The notes: generated from the letters alone by a model not told the origin. DNA of 64,000 nucleotides from Cohnella zeiphila (GCF_014212055.1 NZ_JACJVO010000032.1:1-64000), one strand, 5' to 3'; positions 25,347 through 34,884 are shown, counted from the first letter of the stretch. Translations and numbers: made by a program.

Positions 25347-26222
25347 ATGATTCACAAGAAGCTCACGCTGTTCGACGGCGTGATGAATGTCGTTTCGGTC
25401 GTGCTGATCATCGTGTTTCTATTCCCATTCTATTACATGCTCGTTTACTCGCTAAGCGACTCCCAGATGATTTCGAGGCATTTAAGCTTCGTGCCGATCG
25501 GATTCACCTTTCAAAATTATGTCGACATCCTGAACTCACCGGAAATCGTAAAGGCGTTTATCGTGTCCGCGATGCGAGCAGTGATCGGGACTGTTATTAC
25601 TTTAATATGCTGCACATCTGTCGCTTACTTCGTAACCAAGAAAGAACTCCCGATGCGCAAAACCATGTACCGGCTGATCGTAATGACCATGTACCTCAGC
25701 GCGGGAATCATTCCCTGGTATATCACGATGATGAAATACGGTTTGAAGAACAATTTCCTGCTTTACATTCTGCCGTCTGCTGTATCCGCCTACTTCATCA
25801 TTCTGATTAAAACCTATATCGAGAGTATTCCTTCTTCTCTGGAAGAATCTGCCTCTGTTGACGGCGCCGGCATTCTAGTCATTCTCGTTCGCATTATCTT
25901 TCCCTTATGCCTGCCTATTATCGCCGCCGTTACCGTGTTCAGCGCGGTCAATCAGTGGAATTCATGGTGGGACAACATGATGCTGGTGTTCAAACCGAAT
26001 TTGAAAACGTTGCAATACGCTTTATACCAATACTTACAGATGGCGTCTCCCAGAATTACAAGCATCCAGCATGCCGGCGAATTGTTGAATCGGGTACCGC
26101 CTAACGCCAATACGATCAAGATTACGATCTCCATGGTGACGATAATCCCGATCTTCGTCGTGTACCCTTTCATGCAGAAGTATTTTATTAACGGCATCAT
26201 GCTTGGCGCCGTCAAGGGCTAA
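25347..26222 (+). CDS. ABC sugar transporter permease, YtcP type
   Basis: This 291-residue partner permease begins with a membrane segment VVSVVLIIVFLFPFYYMLVY and has the EAA loop SLEESASVDGAGILVILVRI near residue 170. The end PFMQKYFINGIMLGAVKG is typical of the family. It lies 20 bases after the first permease, with GAGAGGGAG as ribosome site. No ATPase is encoded in the operon. Confidence 0.92.
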   Translation: MIHKKLTLFDGVMNVVSVVLIIVFLFPFYYMLVYSLSDSQMISRHLSFVPIGFTFQNYVDILNSPEIVKAFIVSAMRAVIGTVITLICCTSVAYFVTKKELPMRKTMYRLIVMTMYLSAGIIPWYITMMKYGLKNNFLLYILPSAVSAYFIILIKTYIESIPSSLEESASVDGAGILVILVRIIFPLCLPIIAAVTVFSAVNQWNSWWDNMMLVFKPNLKTLQYALYQYLQMASPRITSIQHAGELLNRVPPNANTIKITISMVTIIPIFVVYPFMQKYFINGIMLGAVKG

Positions 26223-26236
26223 GGCAAGCCCAGTCC

Positions 26237-26266
26237 TATATGCCGCTGCCTAATGGCAGCCATATA
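26237..26266 (+). promoter_or_regulatory. Stem-loop before the second binding-lipoprotein gene
   Basis: TATAT-GC-CGCTGCC and GGCAGC-C-ATATA pair around a TAAT loop. No T-run follows, and the hairpin sits 34 bases before the lipoprotein ATG, matching the position of the stem-loop in the first importer operon. Probably it stabilises the downstream message or attenuates read-through. Confidence 0.5.
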
Positions 26267-26299
26267 TAAAGGTACAAATAATAAAGGGAGGTTTCGTGA

Positions 26300-28144
26300 A
26301 TGGCAGGAAAGAAGAAAAGGGTCGCGATGTCTGCATTATTTCTTGCAATATTGATTGTAGTAGCAGGTTGCAACAGCGGTCAATCGAACAATTCGTCGTC
26401 TTCCGGCAACAGCGCAGCTAACACAAGCGCCAGTGCCAGTTCCAACGCCGACACAAATTCGGCAACGGCCAGCGACGCTCCGAAAGAAAAAGTGAAGATT
26501 TCACTATTCCTCGGCAACGGCGCAAACACAAAGTTTCCGATCGGCATTCAAACAGATCCCGTCGCCAAAATAATCGAAGAAAAAACAGGCGTCCAGATTG
26601 AAATCACGCGTAACCCGCAAAAGGACGTCGCCGCTCAGGTTAATACCATGCTGGCGTCCGGCGACTTGGACGACATCACGTATGTAGCGGGCGACTACTC
26701 GCAGGATATTGCGAAGAATGTAACGGCGGCAGCGAAATCGGGCCAAATCATTCCGCTTGACGATCTGGTCGCCAAATACGCTCCGGATATCATGAATAAC
26801 CCCGTCCTAAAGGCGCGAACCGAGTTCAACAAAAAATACGCAAGTCCGGATGGCCAACTGTGGTCGATTACGACGTATGGCGGAACAACGCTGGAGACGA
26901 GACCTTCCGACGGCATCTTTATCCGGTGGGACTTGTATAAGCAGCTAGGCTATCCCCAGATCAATAACGACGACGACCTGATCAAACTGTTGTCCGACAT
27001 GAAGAAGCTGGAACCCAAAACCAAAGAAGGCAAGCCCGTGTATGGCGTAGGCGGCTGGTTCGGGGAAGGTTCAGGCTGGGGAGAAGCGCTGTTCCGTTAC
27101 GGCTACGCTTGGTCCCGCGGATATTACGGTTATCCAGACTTGGTTGCCTACTATGACGCGGTGAACCGCGATTTATATGCCAAGAACGCGATTACCGATA
27201 CCGACAGCCCGTATTGGAATGGATTGAGGTTCGCTTACAAACTGAATCAAGCCGGTCTGCTGGATCCCGATTCCGCCACTCAACATTATGACCAAGCCGA
27301 CGAGAAGTTGAAGAACGGTCAATATCTGATGTTCTTCAGCGGTTGGCAACTGGGAGAGCCCGCAAATTATTTCAAGTCGGTTGGCGAGGAATACAAAGGC
27401 TACGTGGCGCTGCCGGCGTTCCAAGGTCATGGCAATATCCAGGCGATGGTTAATGAAACGAGCGGTTATCAATATGTGATTTCGAAAAATTGCAAAAATC
27501 CGGAAGCGGCCATGCGACTGATCAACTTCCTGTCTACGCCTGAAGGTTCGCGCCTCGTAAATTCGGGCGTGGAGGGACAAACGTGGGAGATGAAAGACGG
27601 AAAACCCGCATATACGGATGCTTACGTTCAAGAGAGTCAATCGACGTCAGATTGGGAATCGACGAATCTGCAAACCGGATTGTCGCTCTATAACCTCCTG
27701 TCGCCGTGGAGCGGAAACGTCATCAGTCCGTTCGACAAAGCCTACTTTAATTTGAACATGGAGCCTGGCTATATCAGCAAAAATTATTCCGACGTCGAAA
27801 TAGACGCAATGGCGCATTACGGCGTACAGAATCTGACCGATATCTACTTGAACAGCGCGAAAACCGTCATGTTCATCAACTATGATTCTTTGTTCCAGCC
27901 AATGTCGGATGAATTGAAGACGGCAGCTGCCAACATTAATTCGTATGCTTACAAGAATGAATTCAAAGTGATCTTCGCTAAAAATGACGACCAATTTGCG
28001 AAGGCGCAAAAGTCGTTCCTGGACGGCGTGGCCAAGTTCAAACCGGACGAAGTATACAACTATTATAAAACGGAAATGGCGAAGGCGAAGCCGGTTATGG
28101 ACCCGATTATTAACGAGGCCGAGAAGAACTATCCGTTCAAGTAA
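26300..28144 (+). CDS. Extracellular solute-binding lipoprotein, second importer
   Basis: The 614-residue protein has a lipoprotein signal (LFLAILIVVAGC, lipidated Cys24) and a Ser/Asn/Ala-rich linker to about residue 60. The mature domain shows the family 1 binding fold (VKISLFLGNGANTKFPIG, then MLASGDLDDITYVAG). It is longer than the protein at 3616 and shares little with it, so the ligand probably differs. Aromatic-rich stretches such as EGSGWGEALFRYGYAWSRGY suggest a sugar-binding surface. GGGAGG precedes the ATG. Confidence 0.92.
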   Translation: MAGKKKRVAMSALFLAILIVVAGCNSGQSNNSSSSGNSAANTSASASSNADTNSATASDAPKEKVKISLFLGNGANTKFPIGIQTDPVAKIIEEKTGVQIEITRNPQKDVAAQVNTMLASGDLDDITYVAGDYSQDIAKNVTAAAKSGQIIPLDDLVAKYAPDIMNNPVLKARTEFNKKYASPDGQLWSITTYGGTTLETRPSDGIFIRWDLYKQLGYPQINNDDDLIKLLSDMKKLEPKTKEGKPVYGVGGWFGEGSGWGEALFRYGYAWSRGYYGYPDLVAYYDAVNRDLYAKNAITDTDSPYWNGLRFAYKLNQAGLLDPDSATQHYDQADEKLKNGQYLMFFSGWQLGEPANYFKSVGEEYKGYVALPAFQGHGNIQAMVNETSGYQYVISKNCKNPEAAMRLINFLSTPEGSRLVNSGVEGQTWEMKDGKPAYTDAYVQESQSTSDWESTNLQTGLSLYNLLSPWSGNVISPFDKAYFNLNMEPGYISKNYSDVEIDAMAHYGVQNLTDIYLNSAKTVMFINYDSLFQPMSDELKTAAANINSYAYKNEFKVIFAKNDDQFAKAQKSFLDGVAKFKPDEVYNYYKTEMAKAKPVMDPIINEAEKNYPFK

Positions 28145-28196
28145 TCAAGCGTAGTTAACACTTCACTTTTCGCATAAGGGAAGGAATGGCAGACAC

Positions 28197-28949
28197 ATGG
28201 GGATGCGGATATTGGCCGTCGGCGCCCACCCGGACGATCTGGAATTGCAGTGTGCTGGGACGCTTGCGATGTATGTCAAGCAAGGGCATGAAGTGTTCAT
28301 GGCCGTAGCGACCAACGGCGACAAAGGCAACTTCGACGTGGAACCGGAAGAGCTGGCCCGAACGCGAGAGGAGGAGTTCCGACAATCCTGCGAGGTCATC
28401 GGCGCCACACCCATCTGGATGGGCTACCCGGATGAGCTGCTCGAGAACACGATGGAAATTCGGCTCGCGTTCGTGGATATGATTCGGCAGGTGAATCCGG
28501 ACCTGGTCATCACCCATGGACCTAATGACTACCATCCGGATCACCGATACACGTCGCAGCTTGTATGGGACGCGCTCCCGCTTGCCGGCGTGGCCAACGT
28601 GAAGACAAGTCGCCCAGCCGCCGACCGTCAAGTAACCCTGTATTATATGGATAACTTGGGGGGGATCGGCTTCAATCCGACGGAACTCGTCGATATTACG
28701 GACACGATCGAGGTCAAGAAGGCGGCGCTTGCCAAGCATGCAAGCCAGACCGATATTTTCATGCGTCTGCTGAACGTGGACCTGTTGGACGTCGTGGAGA
28801 CGACAGGCAAATTCCGCGGCTATCAATCCGGCTGCAAGTACGCCGAAGGGTTTGTCAAAGTCGAGGCCTGGTACAGGGGACTGTCCAAACGGCTGCTGCC
28901 TGAGAGCGATGCGGACAGCGCATTCGAGTATCGAATTCAAACTCGCTAA
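28197..28949 (+). CDS. PIG-L/LmbE family N-deacetylase
   Basis: The 250-residue protein is a zinc-dependent deacetylase of the PIG-L family. The metal site uses AHPDD near residue 9 and HPDH near residue 119 (GPNDYHPDHR). Relatives remove acetyl groups from N-acetylglucosaminyl compounds or chitobiose. There is no signal peptide. It is the fourth gene of the importer operon, so an imported acetamido sugar is a reasonable substrate guess. Confidence 0.9.
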   Translation: MGMRILAVGAHPDDLELQCAGTLAMYVKQGHEVFMAVATNGDKGNFDVEPEELARTREEEFRQSCEVIGATPIWMGYPDELLENTMEIRLAFVDMIRQVNPDLVITHGPNDYHPDHRYTSQLVWDALPLAGVANVKTSRPAADRQVTLYYMDNLGGIGFNPTELVDITDTIEVKKAALAKHASQTDIFMRLLNVDLLDVVETTGKFRGYQSGCKYAEGFVKVEAWYRGLSKRLLPESDADSAFEYRIQTR

Positions 28950-28979
28950 CGGCTGACAAATCAAGATAAGGAGCAGGCC

Positions 28980-30128
28980 ATGAAAATCACTCAAGTGGAA
29001 ACGATTATTCTCGAAAGTCCTTATCCATACGGCATGCAGGCAGACGCTTCCGACTCCCGCGGCCCCAAGTATGCCGCCATCATCAAGGTGCATACCGACG
29101 AAGGAATTACCGGCATAGCCGATTGCGACTCGCACCCGCACATCGTAAAGGCGCTGATCGAGGCGCCTTCGTATTTGCCGAATTTTTGCGAGGGACTGCA
29201 GTGCGCGGTGTTAGGGGAGAATCCGTTCGAAGTCGATAAAATCTGGAGCAAAATGTACCAATCCAGCTTTTACCACGGCAGAAGAGGCGCGGCGATTCAT
29301 GCGATGAGCGCGGTGGACATCGCGATTTGGGACATTATCGGCAAAGCGTCCGGCCAGCCGGTCAGCGTCATGCTTGGCGGGCGGAAGCATGAACGCATCC
29401 GCGCCTACGCCAGCACCTTGTTCCGCAGCACGCCGGAAGAGATGAAGACCGCCGTTCAGAAATACCGTTCCATGGGATTCACCGCCGTGAAGTTCGGCTG
29501 GGGGCCGGTGACGGAGGAGCCCCGCCGAATCGTCAAGCTCGTCGAAGCGGCCCGGCTGGAGGCCGGCGACGGAATGGACATCATGGTCGACGGCATATGG
29601 ACCGCTGACGTCAAGCTTGCCGTGCAGCTGGTGAAGGAGATCGAGAGATATAGCGTATTCTTTGTGGAGGAGCCGCTCGTCTCCGACAACCTGAAGGGCT
29701 ACCGCAAGCTCGCGGAATCGGTTGATGCCCGCATCGCCTGCGGCGAACAGCTGGGCGGACTATACGAGTATCGGGAGTTGATCGAGCAGGGCAACGTGGA
29801 TGTCATCCAACCCGATATTTCCAGGGCGGGCGGATTGACGGAGGCGCGCCGGCTGGCGGAAGCGGTGGAGAAGGCGGGTAAGCTGCTGATCCCGCACGCC
29901 TGGACATCGGACGTGCTGACCGCAGCTTCCCTTCATTTGAATGCGTATCAGACGAACCCGGTGTTCCAGGAGTTCTGCACGAACGACACGCCGCTGAGCC
30001 GGGATCTGGTGTTGAATCCGCTCGAACTCGCTAGCGACGGCTATCTGCAGGTTCCGACCGCGCCGGGTCTCGGCGTTGAATTGAACGAGGAAGTCGTCCG
30101 CAAGTATACGATATCAGCGGCAAGTTAA
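28980..30128 (+). CDS. Mandelate racemase/muconate-lactonizing enzyme family protein
   Basis: This 382-residue enolase-superfamily enzyme probably dehydrates an acid sugar. Magnesium ligands are likely the Asp in DIMVDGIWTAD near residue 200, the Glu in FVEEPLVSDN near 226 and the Glu in ACGEQLGG near 252. The catalytic Asp is in VIQPDISRAGG and the base His in LIPHAWTSDV near 305, which resembles the mandelate-racemase/acid-sugar dehydratase subgroups. The KFGWGP segment holds the other candidate base. AAGGAG precedes the ATG. Substrate cannot be told from sequence. Confidence 0.9.
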   Translation: MKITQVETIILESPYPYGMQADASDSRGPKYAAIIKVHTDEGITGIADCDSHPHIVKALIEAPSYLPNFCEGLQCAVLGENPFEVDKIWSKMYQSSFYHGRRGAAIHAMSAVDIAIWDIIGKASGQPVSVMLGGRKHERIRAYASTLFRSTPEEMKTAVQKYRSMGFTAVKFGWGPVTEEPRRIVKLVEAARLEAGDGMDIMVDGIWTADVKLAVQLVKEIERYSVFFVEEPLVSDNLKGYRKLAESVDARIACGEQLGGLYEYRELIEQGNVDVIQPDISRAGGLTEARRLAEAVEKAGKLLIPHAWTSDVLTAASLHLNAYQTNPVFQEFCTNDTPLSRDLVLNPLELASDGYLQVPTAPGLGVELNEEVVRKYTISAAS

Positions 30129-30145
30129 AGAAGGGCGGTGACGGG

Positions 30146-31165
30146 ATGGAAGCACTCGTTTGGAAGGACACCGGCGTTGAGACCGAGCGCTCGCTGCAGC
30201 CGCCCGCGAACAACGATCGGGAAGTGTTGATTCGTGTTCGTGCAGCAGGCGTCTGCACAACCGACATTCATATGATTCAAGGCAAGCTGAATTTCGCCAA
30301 GCCTCCCTGGATTCTAGGCCACGAAATGGCTGGTGTCGTCGAGCGTACCGGCGCAGAGGTCGCCGGCTGGAAGGCAGGGGATGCGGTTGTTGTCGATCCG
30401 GTCGTGTCGTGCGGCAACTGCACCTATTGCCAGCAGGGCAAAAAGCACTTGTGTTCAAGAGGCGGCGAACTTGGCACGACCTGCGGCCAAGGCGGTTACG
30501 GCCAATATGTCGTCGTCCCGCCGTCCAACCTATACCGGTTGCCGGCCGGCATGAGCTTTGTCGAGGGCGCGATGATGGAGCCGCTCAACTGTACGATGGG
30601 CGCGGTCGACCGGGTGCCCCGCATGGCCGGCGCTCATGCCGTCGTGTTCGGACCGGGGCCGGCCGGCCTCTTGTTCGCCCAGTTGGCCAAAGTATACGGC
30701 GCTTCCACCGTGACGATGGTCGGCATGGACAATGAGCGGCTAGAGCTCGGCAAACGTCTTGGCGCGGACTTAGTCGTCAACATCCGTTCTCCGGAAGAGC
30801 GCAAGCGGCTGGACGACATGCGGTTCGACGTGGCGATCGAAGCATCGGGAAGCCCTGACGCCGTTAGGGATTGCTTTGCATTGGCGGCCAGCGGCGGAAC
30901 CGTGGTGCTGTACGGGCTGAGCGGCTTGGATCGGCCGTCGATCGTATCCGATCAGGTGGTCGGCAAGGATTTGACCGTCGTCACGTGCATCTCCGCGCCG
31001 CACTTGTGGGAGCAGGGCATCCGCCTAACGGCGAGCGGCCGGATCAACGTCAAGGATATGGTGACGCATCCGGTACCTTTTGATGATGCACAGGGCGTGT
31101 TGAACGACATCTTGAAGGGCCGGTTTCGAGGTACAAAGGCGGTAATTTTGCATAACAAGGCCTAA
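30146..31165 (+). CDS. Zinc-dependent medium-chain dehydrogenase (MDR family)
   Basis: The 339-residue enzyme is an alcohol/polyol dehydrogenase. Catalytic-zinc residues lie in AAGVCTTDIHMI and GHEMAGVVERTGAEV. The structural zinc site is CGNCTYCQQGKKHLC near residue 90, and the nucleotide-binding loop is VFGPGPAGLLFAQLAK near 170. It starts 17 bases after the enolase-family gene. It may oxidise a hydroxyl of the imported sugar or its dehydration product using NAD(P). Confidence 0.92.
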   Translation: MEALVWKDTGVETERSLQPPANNDREVLIRVRAAGVCTTDIHMIQGKLNFAKPPWILGHEMAGVVERTGAEVAGWKAGDAVVVDPVVSCGNCTYCQQGKKHLCSRGGELGTTCGQGGYGQYVVVPPSNLYRLPAGMSFVEGAMMEPLNCTMGAVDRVPRMAGAHAVVFGPGPAGLLFAQLAKVYGASTVTMVGMDNERLELGKRLGADLVVNIRSPEERKRLDDMRFDVAIEASGSPDAVRDCFALAASGGTVVLYGLSGLDRPSIVSDQVVGKDLTVVTCISAPHLWEQGIRLTASGRINVKDMVTHPVPFDDAQGVLNDILKGRFRGTKAVILHNKA

Positions 31166-31193
31166 ATGCCGATTTAAAGGAGAGCCGATCCAA

Positions 31194-32573
31194 ATGAGAA
31201 ATAGATTCGATAAACTTCCCGTCCAGGAAATTCAAATTAACGCGGCTGTTAAGCAAGGCCAGCTGGAGCTGTGGCGGCACTCGATCGGCCATGGCGGAAT
31301 CAACTCGCTTCCGCTGCCCGACCGAGTCGTGCAGGGATCGAAGAAGCTGAAGCCCCGTTTGCTGCGGACTTTTATCCAGGATTACTTCAACATCTACCCG
31401 GAGCACGGAAAGTTCGATTGGCATAAGCTTGACCCGTACATGAATTCGCTCTCCGCAACCGGAGCGAAAGTGGTGGCCGCGATTACGATCAAACCGAGAG
31501 TTCTGTATCCGGACATCGACCATACAGTCTGGATGCCGAACGATGTTGACGAGTGGCGCAACGTGATCCGCGAGCTAGTCAAGAGATATTCGGTAGAGAA
31601 GCAGATTGTGACTTACTGGGAAATCGGTAACGAAACGGACATCGGGGAGTGGGGAGGCAGCCCCTATTACATCAAAAATCCGGATGACTACGTTCAATAC
31701 TATGAAATGACGGCAAAGGCAGTCCTTGAAGCGTTCCCTGAGGCGAAAGTCGGTGGGCCGGCCGTGACGGACGGCGATCGGGCTATCATCCCCGCGCTTG
31801 TCGATTATTGCGGAAGAACAGGGCTTCAGCTCGATTTTGTCTCCTTTCACGCCTACACGGACGATCTGGAATATCATAAAGACCAGATCCGAGAGTATCA
31901 GGAGGTTGTAAAGCGGTATCCCGGCAAGCGTCCTGAACTGCTCTATACGGAATTCAACAAAAGCTTCGATCCGGTTTCGTTGGAGGACATGGCGTTCGAT
32001 CCTCGGCGTTCTTCCATTGTCGCCGCAATCCTGATCGATTTTGTGGATATCGGACTCGATTGGTCGTTCTATTATCATGTCTGGGATCAGGCCAACTATA
32101 AACAGGAATTTGAGAAGTTTTTCAACGATCCGTACATCATGATCAAGCATTGGAACGAAATCCCTCATCGTTTCGGTCTTTTTGGCGTTGGCGAGGAGGT
32201 CAGGCCGCAGTATTTCGTCTATCGGATGCTGCAGCGGATGGGTGCGGAGCGTATAGAAGCGCGTACGGATCATCCCCACCTGAAAGTGCTGGCGTCCGAA
32301 GACGATAGGCGCAAAACGGTGTTTTTCGTCAACCATCATGAGGAATCCCGCGATATGATTGTGACTCTGCGGTTCTCGGACCTAGCGGAAGGCCCCAAAC
32401 GGCTCAAGGTCTACCGGATCGACGAGAACCAGCGTTGGCTGCCGCAGGAACTGGAGTTGGTCCAGGTCGAAAGCCGGGAAACCGACGTACTGACGAACTT
32501 TTTTTGCCAGGTATATTGTCCCGCCGACAGTGTACTGCTGACCATTCTAGAAGATTCGGACGTAAAGTTGTAA
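31194..32573 (+). CDS. Clan GH-A glycoside hydrolase, GH39-like
   Basis: The 459-residue protein has a TIM barrel of the GH-A clan. The acid/base glutamate is in TYWEIGNETDIGEW near residue 143, the nucleophile glutamate in LLYTEFNKSF near 247, and a conserved FVSFHAYTDD lies between them. A C-terminal beta domain follows from about 370. This resembles GH39 xylosidases and iduronidases; another GH-A family remains possible. No signal peptide is present, so it probably cleaves imported oligosaccharides. AAAGGAGAG precedes the ATG. It is the last gene of the operon. Confidence 0.85.
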   Translation: MRNRFDKLPVQEIQINAAVKQGQLELWRHSIGHGGINSLPLPDRVVQGSKKLKPRLLRTFIQDYFNIYPEHGKFDWHKLDPYMNSLSATGAKVVAAITIKPRVLYPDIDHTVWMPNDVDEWRNVIRELVKRYSVEKQIVTYWEIGNETDIGEWGGSPYYIKNPDDYVQYYEMTAKAVLEAFPEAKVGGPAVTDGDRAIIPALVDYCGRTGLQLDFVSFHAYTDDLEYHKDQIREYQEVVKRYPGKRPELLYTEFNKSFDPVSLEDMAFDPRRSSIVAAILIDFVDIGLDWSFYYHVWDQANYKQEFEKFFNDPYIMIKHWNEIPHRFGLFGVGEEVRPQYFVYRMLQRMGAERIEARTDHPHLKVLASEDDRRKTVFFVNHHEESRDMIVTLRFSDLAEGPKRLKVYRIDENQRWLPQELELVQVESRETDVLTNFFCQVYCPADSVLLTILEDSDVKL

Positions 32574-33130
32574 TCTCTTTCCTTTACGTCAGCATACAGC
32601 GCAGCGAGCGGTGGATCGCTTAAAGCCTTACTTAAGGCAATGTGGCTTATCCCTGGAGATTCTACATTGAGGGACTAGCGGTAGTTAAGGGGGACGAATT
32701 GGGGACGAAAGCCATCATTTTTGAGCAAACGGCATCCAAATGAAACAATACTCAAATCGCGAATCCCCTTATAAATCAAGGCTTTAGCGTGCCTCGGCGG
32801 ATGGGAACCAAACAGCCTATGTTTCCGCATACGGGGCATGTGGAGCCACATTTACCTGAATGAGTCCTAATGTATCACAAATTTTGGCTTACTCTTTAGA
32901 AGAACAATCGGATTCTGCAATTAAATTAAGATATCGTAGACGAGTTGGAGAAGGCCGGTATCCCGCCGCTTCATGTTCTTCAGATGACAACCCTGAACGG
33001 GGCTGGATTTCTGGACCGGATGAATGATATGGGGACCGTGGAGATCGGCAAAAACGCCGATTTGGTCCTTCCGGACGCCAACCCCCAAAATTATCCGCAT
33101 GACGACAGAGAATTCTGCAAATTTTTATGA
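32574..33130 (+). pseudogene. Junction zone with amidohydrolase C-terminal fragment
   Basis: The 550 bases after the glycosidase carry no intact gene. From about 32931 a plus-strand frame reads IVDELEKAGIPPLHVLQMTT and then MGTVEIGKNADLVL, which matches the C-terminal end of imidazolonepropionase-like amidohydrolases. The rest of the gene is absent. The 28-bp rlmD-end repeat (32818-32845) lies just upstream of it, so this is probably debris at a recombination site. Confidence 0.65.
32818..32845 (+). repeat. rlmD 3'-end repeat, copy 2
   Basis: TATGTTTCCGCATACG, GG, GCATGTGGAG: 26 of 28 bases match the end of rlmD at 14877-14904. The upstream 30 bases show no extension of the match that I can see. 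It is isolated from any rlmD coding context. Confidence 0.7.
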
Positions 33131-34069
33131 TATGGAATTTTCAATAGCTTTGTGTTGTTCAGTGTTTTCAAATGCCACGGTAAGACGTGGTAAAGGTATA
33201 CCTAACTTTTTTGCTTCTCTCACAACTTCAAGTACCGCAAAACCTGCTTTACTATTGTTGTATTCGACGAAAAGTCGTGGTAAGCTGCCCTTTGCAAAAA
33301 TAACCTTGTTAAAAAGCGTGCCGAGAAGTGCCGGTGGAATCTTAGTTAACAGTAGAGAAATCGTATCAATCTTTGCACCTCTTGCTTTAAGTACAGGAAT
33401 AATTCCCCTCATATTCTTACCGACATTTGCGAATGAGTCACTATGATTCATAAGTGCTGGAAAACTTCCCCGTTTTAACACCTCGGTCTCCATCGCCGCA
33501 TTCATGGCAAAGTGATTCCATAGCCAGCTTTGCATATCCTTTTTCCAACTAATTTTAAAATGGGCGCTTTCAAATAGTTCTTTGACCTTGTTGTTAATAT
33601 GTTCAGTGCCTGCCCGTGGTTTTTCCAAAAATAGCATTTTCAGAAAGCCGCCTCTAAGCCTGTTGTCCGCGATGCCGCCTCCTGCTCCGGGGAAGCCAAA
33701 GACAACATTGTTCATAGACAATGGTGCAATCGATGATTCCAAATCTTGCCAAACGTTATTGAATATTAGGACAGGGGTGTTACCAGCGGCAGTCGATAGT
33801 AATTGTGCTGCTTCCGGAAGTTGTTCCGTGTTGACACTCACAATAATGAGATCATAATTTGGGTTCATCTCCTCATGCAGTTTGACGTTCCAGCTTTCTT
33901 TTATTAGCTGTTTCCCTCTTCGTGCGTCCCACATTTCAAGCTCTATGTTGCTTCCGAAGGTTTCTTTTCTCCCTTTTCTAACGTAAAACTCAACTGTATG
34001 CCCTGCCTTTTCAAAAGCCCAAGCATATTGGGTCGATATTACACCTCTACCGAAGAATAAAATTCTCAT
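33125..34069 (-). CDS. Ketopantoate reductase (ApbA/PanE) family protein
   Basis: This 314-residue protein has an N-terminal Rossmann motif RILFFGRGVISTQYAWAFEKAG and the family's NYDLIIVSVNTEQLPEA segment near residue 73, followed by a helical C-terminal domain. Family members reduce 2-ketopantoate or related ketones with NADPH. The lower similarity to true PanE and the AT-rich composition suggest a paralogue with another substrate. It is divergent from a TetR regulator, with a promoter and palindrome between them, so it is probably that regulator's target. Confidence 0.82.
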   Translation of the reverse strand: MRILFFGRGVISTQYAWAFEKAGHTVEFYVRKGRKETFGSNIELEMWDARRGKQLIKESWNVKLHEEMNPNYDLIIVSVNTEQLPEAAQLLSTAAGNTPVLIFNNVWQDLESSIAPLSMNNVVFGFPGAGGGIADNRLRGGFLKMLFLEKPRAGTEHINNKVKELFESAHFKISWKKDMQSWLWNHFAMNAAMETEVLKRGSFPALMNHSDSFANVGKNMRGIIPVLKARGAKIDTISLLLTKIPPALLGTLFNKVIFAKGSLPRLFVEYNNSKAGFAVLEVVREAKKLGIPLPRLTVAFENTEQHKAIENSIS

Positions 34070-34101
34070 ATTAGCCTCCTAAAAATATATATTAATCCTT
34101 G

Positions 34102-34129
34102 TTGATGATCAAACAACGTGTTGTATAAT
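34102..34129 (+). promoter_or_regulatory. Promoter of the TetR gene
   Basis: TTGATG and TATAAT separated by 16 bases, about 90 bases before the regulator's ATG. Confidence 0.6.
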
Positions 34130-34135
34130 GTTATT

Positions 34136-34152
34136 GTATAGATTCACTATAC
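34136..34152. promoter_or_regulatory. Palindrome, candidate TetR operator
   Basis: GTATAG-ATTCA-CTATAC is a perfect 6-bp inverted repeat around five bases. It lies a few bases after the -10 box, near the expected transcription start, between two divergent genes, as expected for TetR autorepression. It could also be chance in AT-rich DNA. Confidence 0.5.
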
Positions 34153-34218
34153 GGTCATCAACCATCAGATTTTTAATATCTGTCGTATTATCGATTGAAC
34201 AGAAAATGGAGGCAAATC

Positions 34219-34809
34219 ATGAATAAGCAACCTGAAATTACGGACAAAACAAGGCAAACATTTATAAATGTATTCTGCGATTTATATAGCCAAAAACCAA
34301 TTGAAAAAATATCCATCCAAGAGATTGCTAACCAATCAGGATATAATCGCAGTACATTTTATCAATACTTTACGGATATCTATGAGTTGTTGGACTGCGT
34401 TGAAGAGCGTGTCTTGAAATCCATTAACGAGGAAATGGCAAGCAGAGAGTTTTCTACACATACTTTCCAAGATGCACTTCAATGCTTGGAAAATGCAGAG
34501 GAAATTTCAATTCTTAAAGCCCTCTTGGGCGACTATGGTTCTGTTCATTTTGTTGAACGCCTGAAAAGAGAAATTCCCTTTGAGAGATTGATTGTGGACT
34601 TTCCAACAAATGATGTCTTAGCACCATACATAATTGAGTTTTACATATCAACATTAATATCTATGTTTCGCCTTTGGATACGCAACGGCAAAGATCTATC
34701 GTCGGAAGAATTGGTCAAGTTGGTAGATAGCCTATTTGCAAATGGGATAACACCGTATCATATCTTTGGCAAGGTCAATCCGCTGCGCCCTGATTCGAAT
34801 AAAAAGTAA
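34219..34809 (+). CDS. TetR/AcrR family transcriptional regulator
   Basis: The 196-residue regulator has an N-terminal TetR helix-turn-helix at about residues 10-55 (KISIQEIANQSGYNRSTFYQ, then YFTDIYELLDCVE). The C-terminal part is a predicted ligand/dimer domain with no recognisable ligand. The ATG at 34219 follows GGAGG; a TTG at 34195 is less likely. It is divergent to the ketoreductase-like gene, which it probably represses through the palindrome at 34136-34152. Confidence 0.88.
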   Translation: MNKQPEITDKTRQTFINVFCDLYSQKPIEKISIQEIANQSGYNRSTFYQYFTDIYELLDCVEERVLKSINEEMASREFSTHTFQDALQCLENAEEISILKALLGDYGSVHFVERLKREIPFERLIVDFPTNDVLAPYIIEFYISTLISMFRLWIRNGKDLSSEELVKLVDSLFANGITPYHIFGKVNPLRPDSNKK

Positions 34810-34884
34810 GGGGAGGAGGAGAAAGAGAATGATGGACTTTAATATCGGCTCATCTTGCCATTTGGTGGGTATCATTAGCTTCGG

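Noticed and set aside
28155-29141. 328-residue minus-strand frame opposite the PIG-L gene
   Set aside because: Antisense shadow of a gene with clear AHPDD and HPDH motifs.
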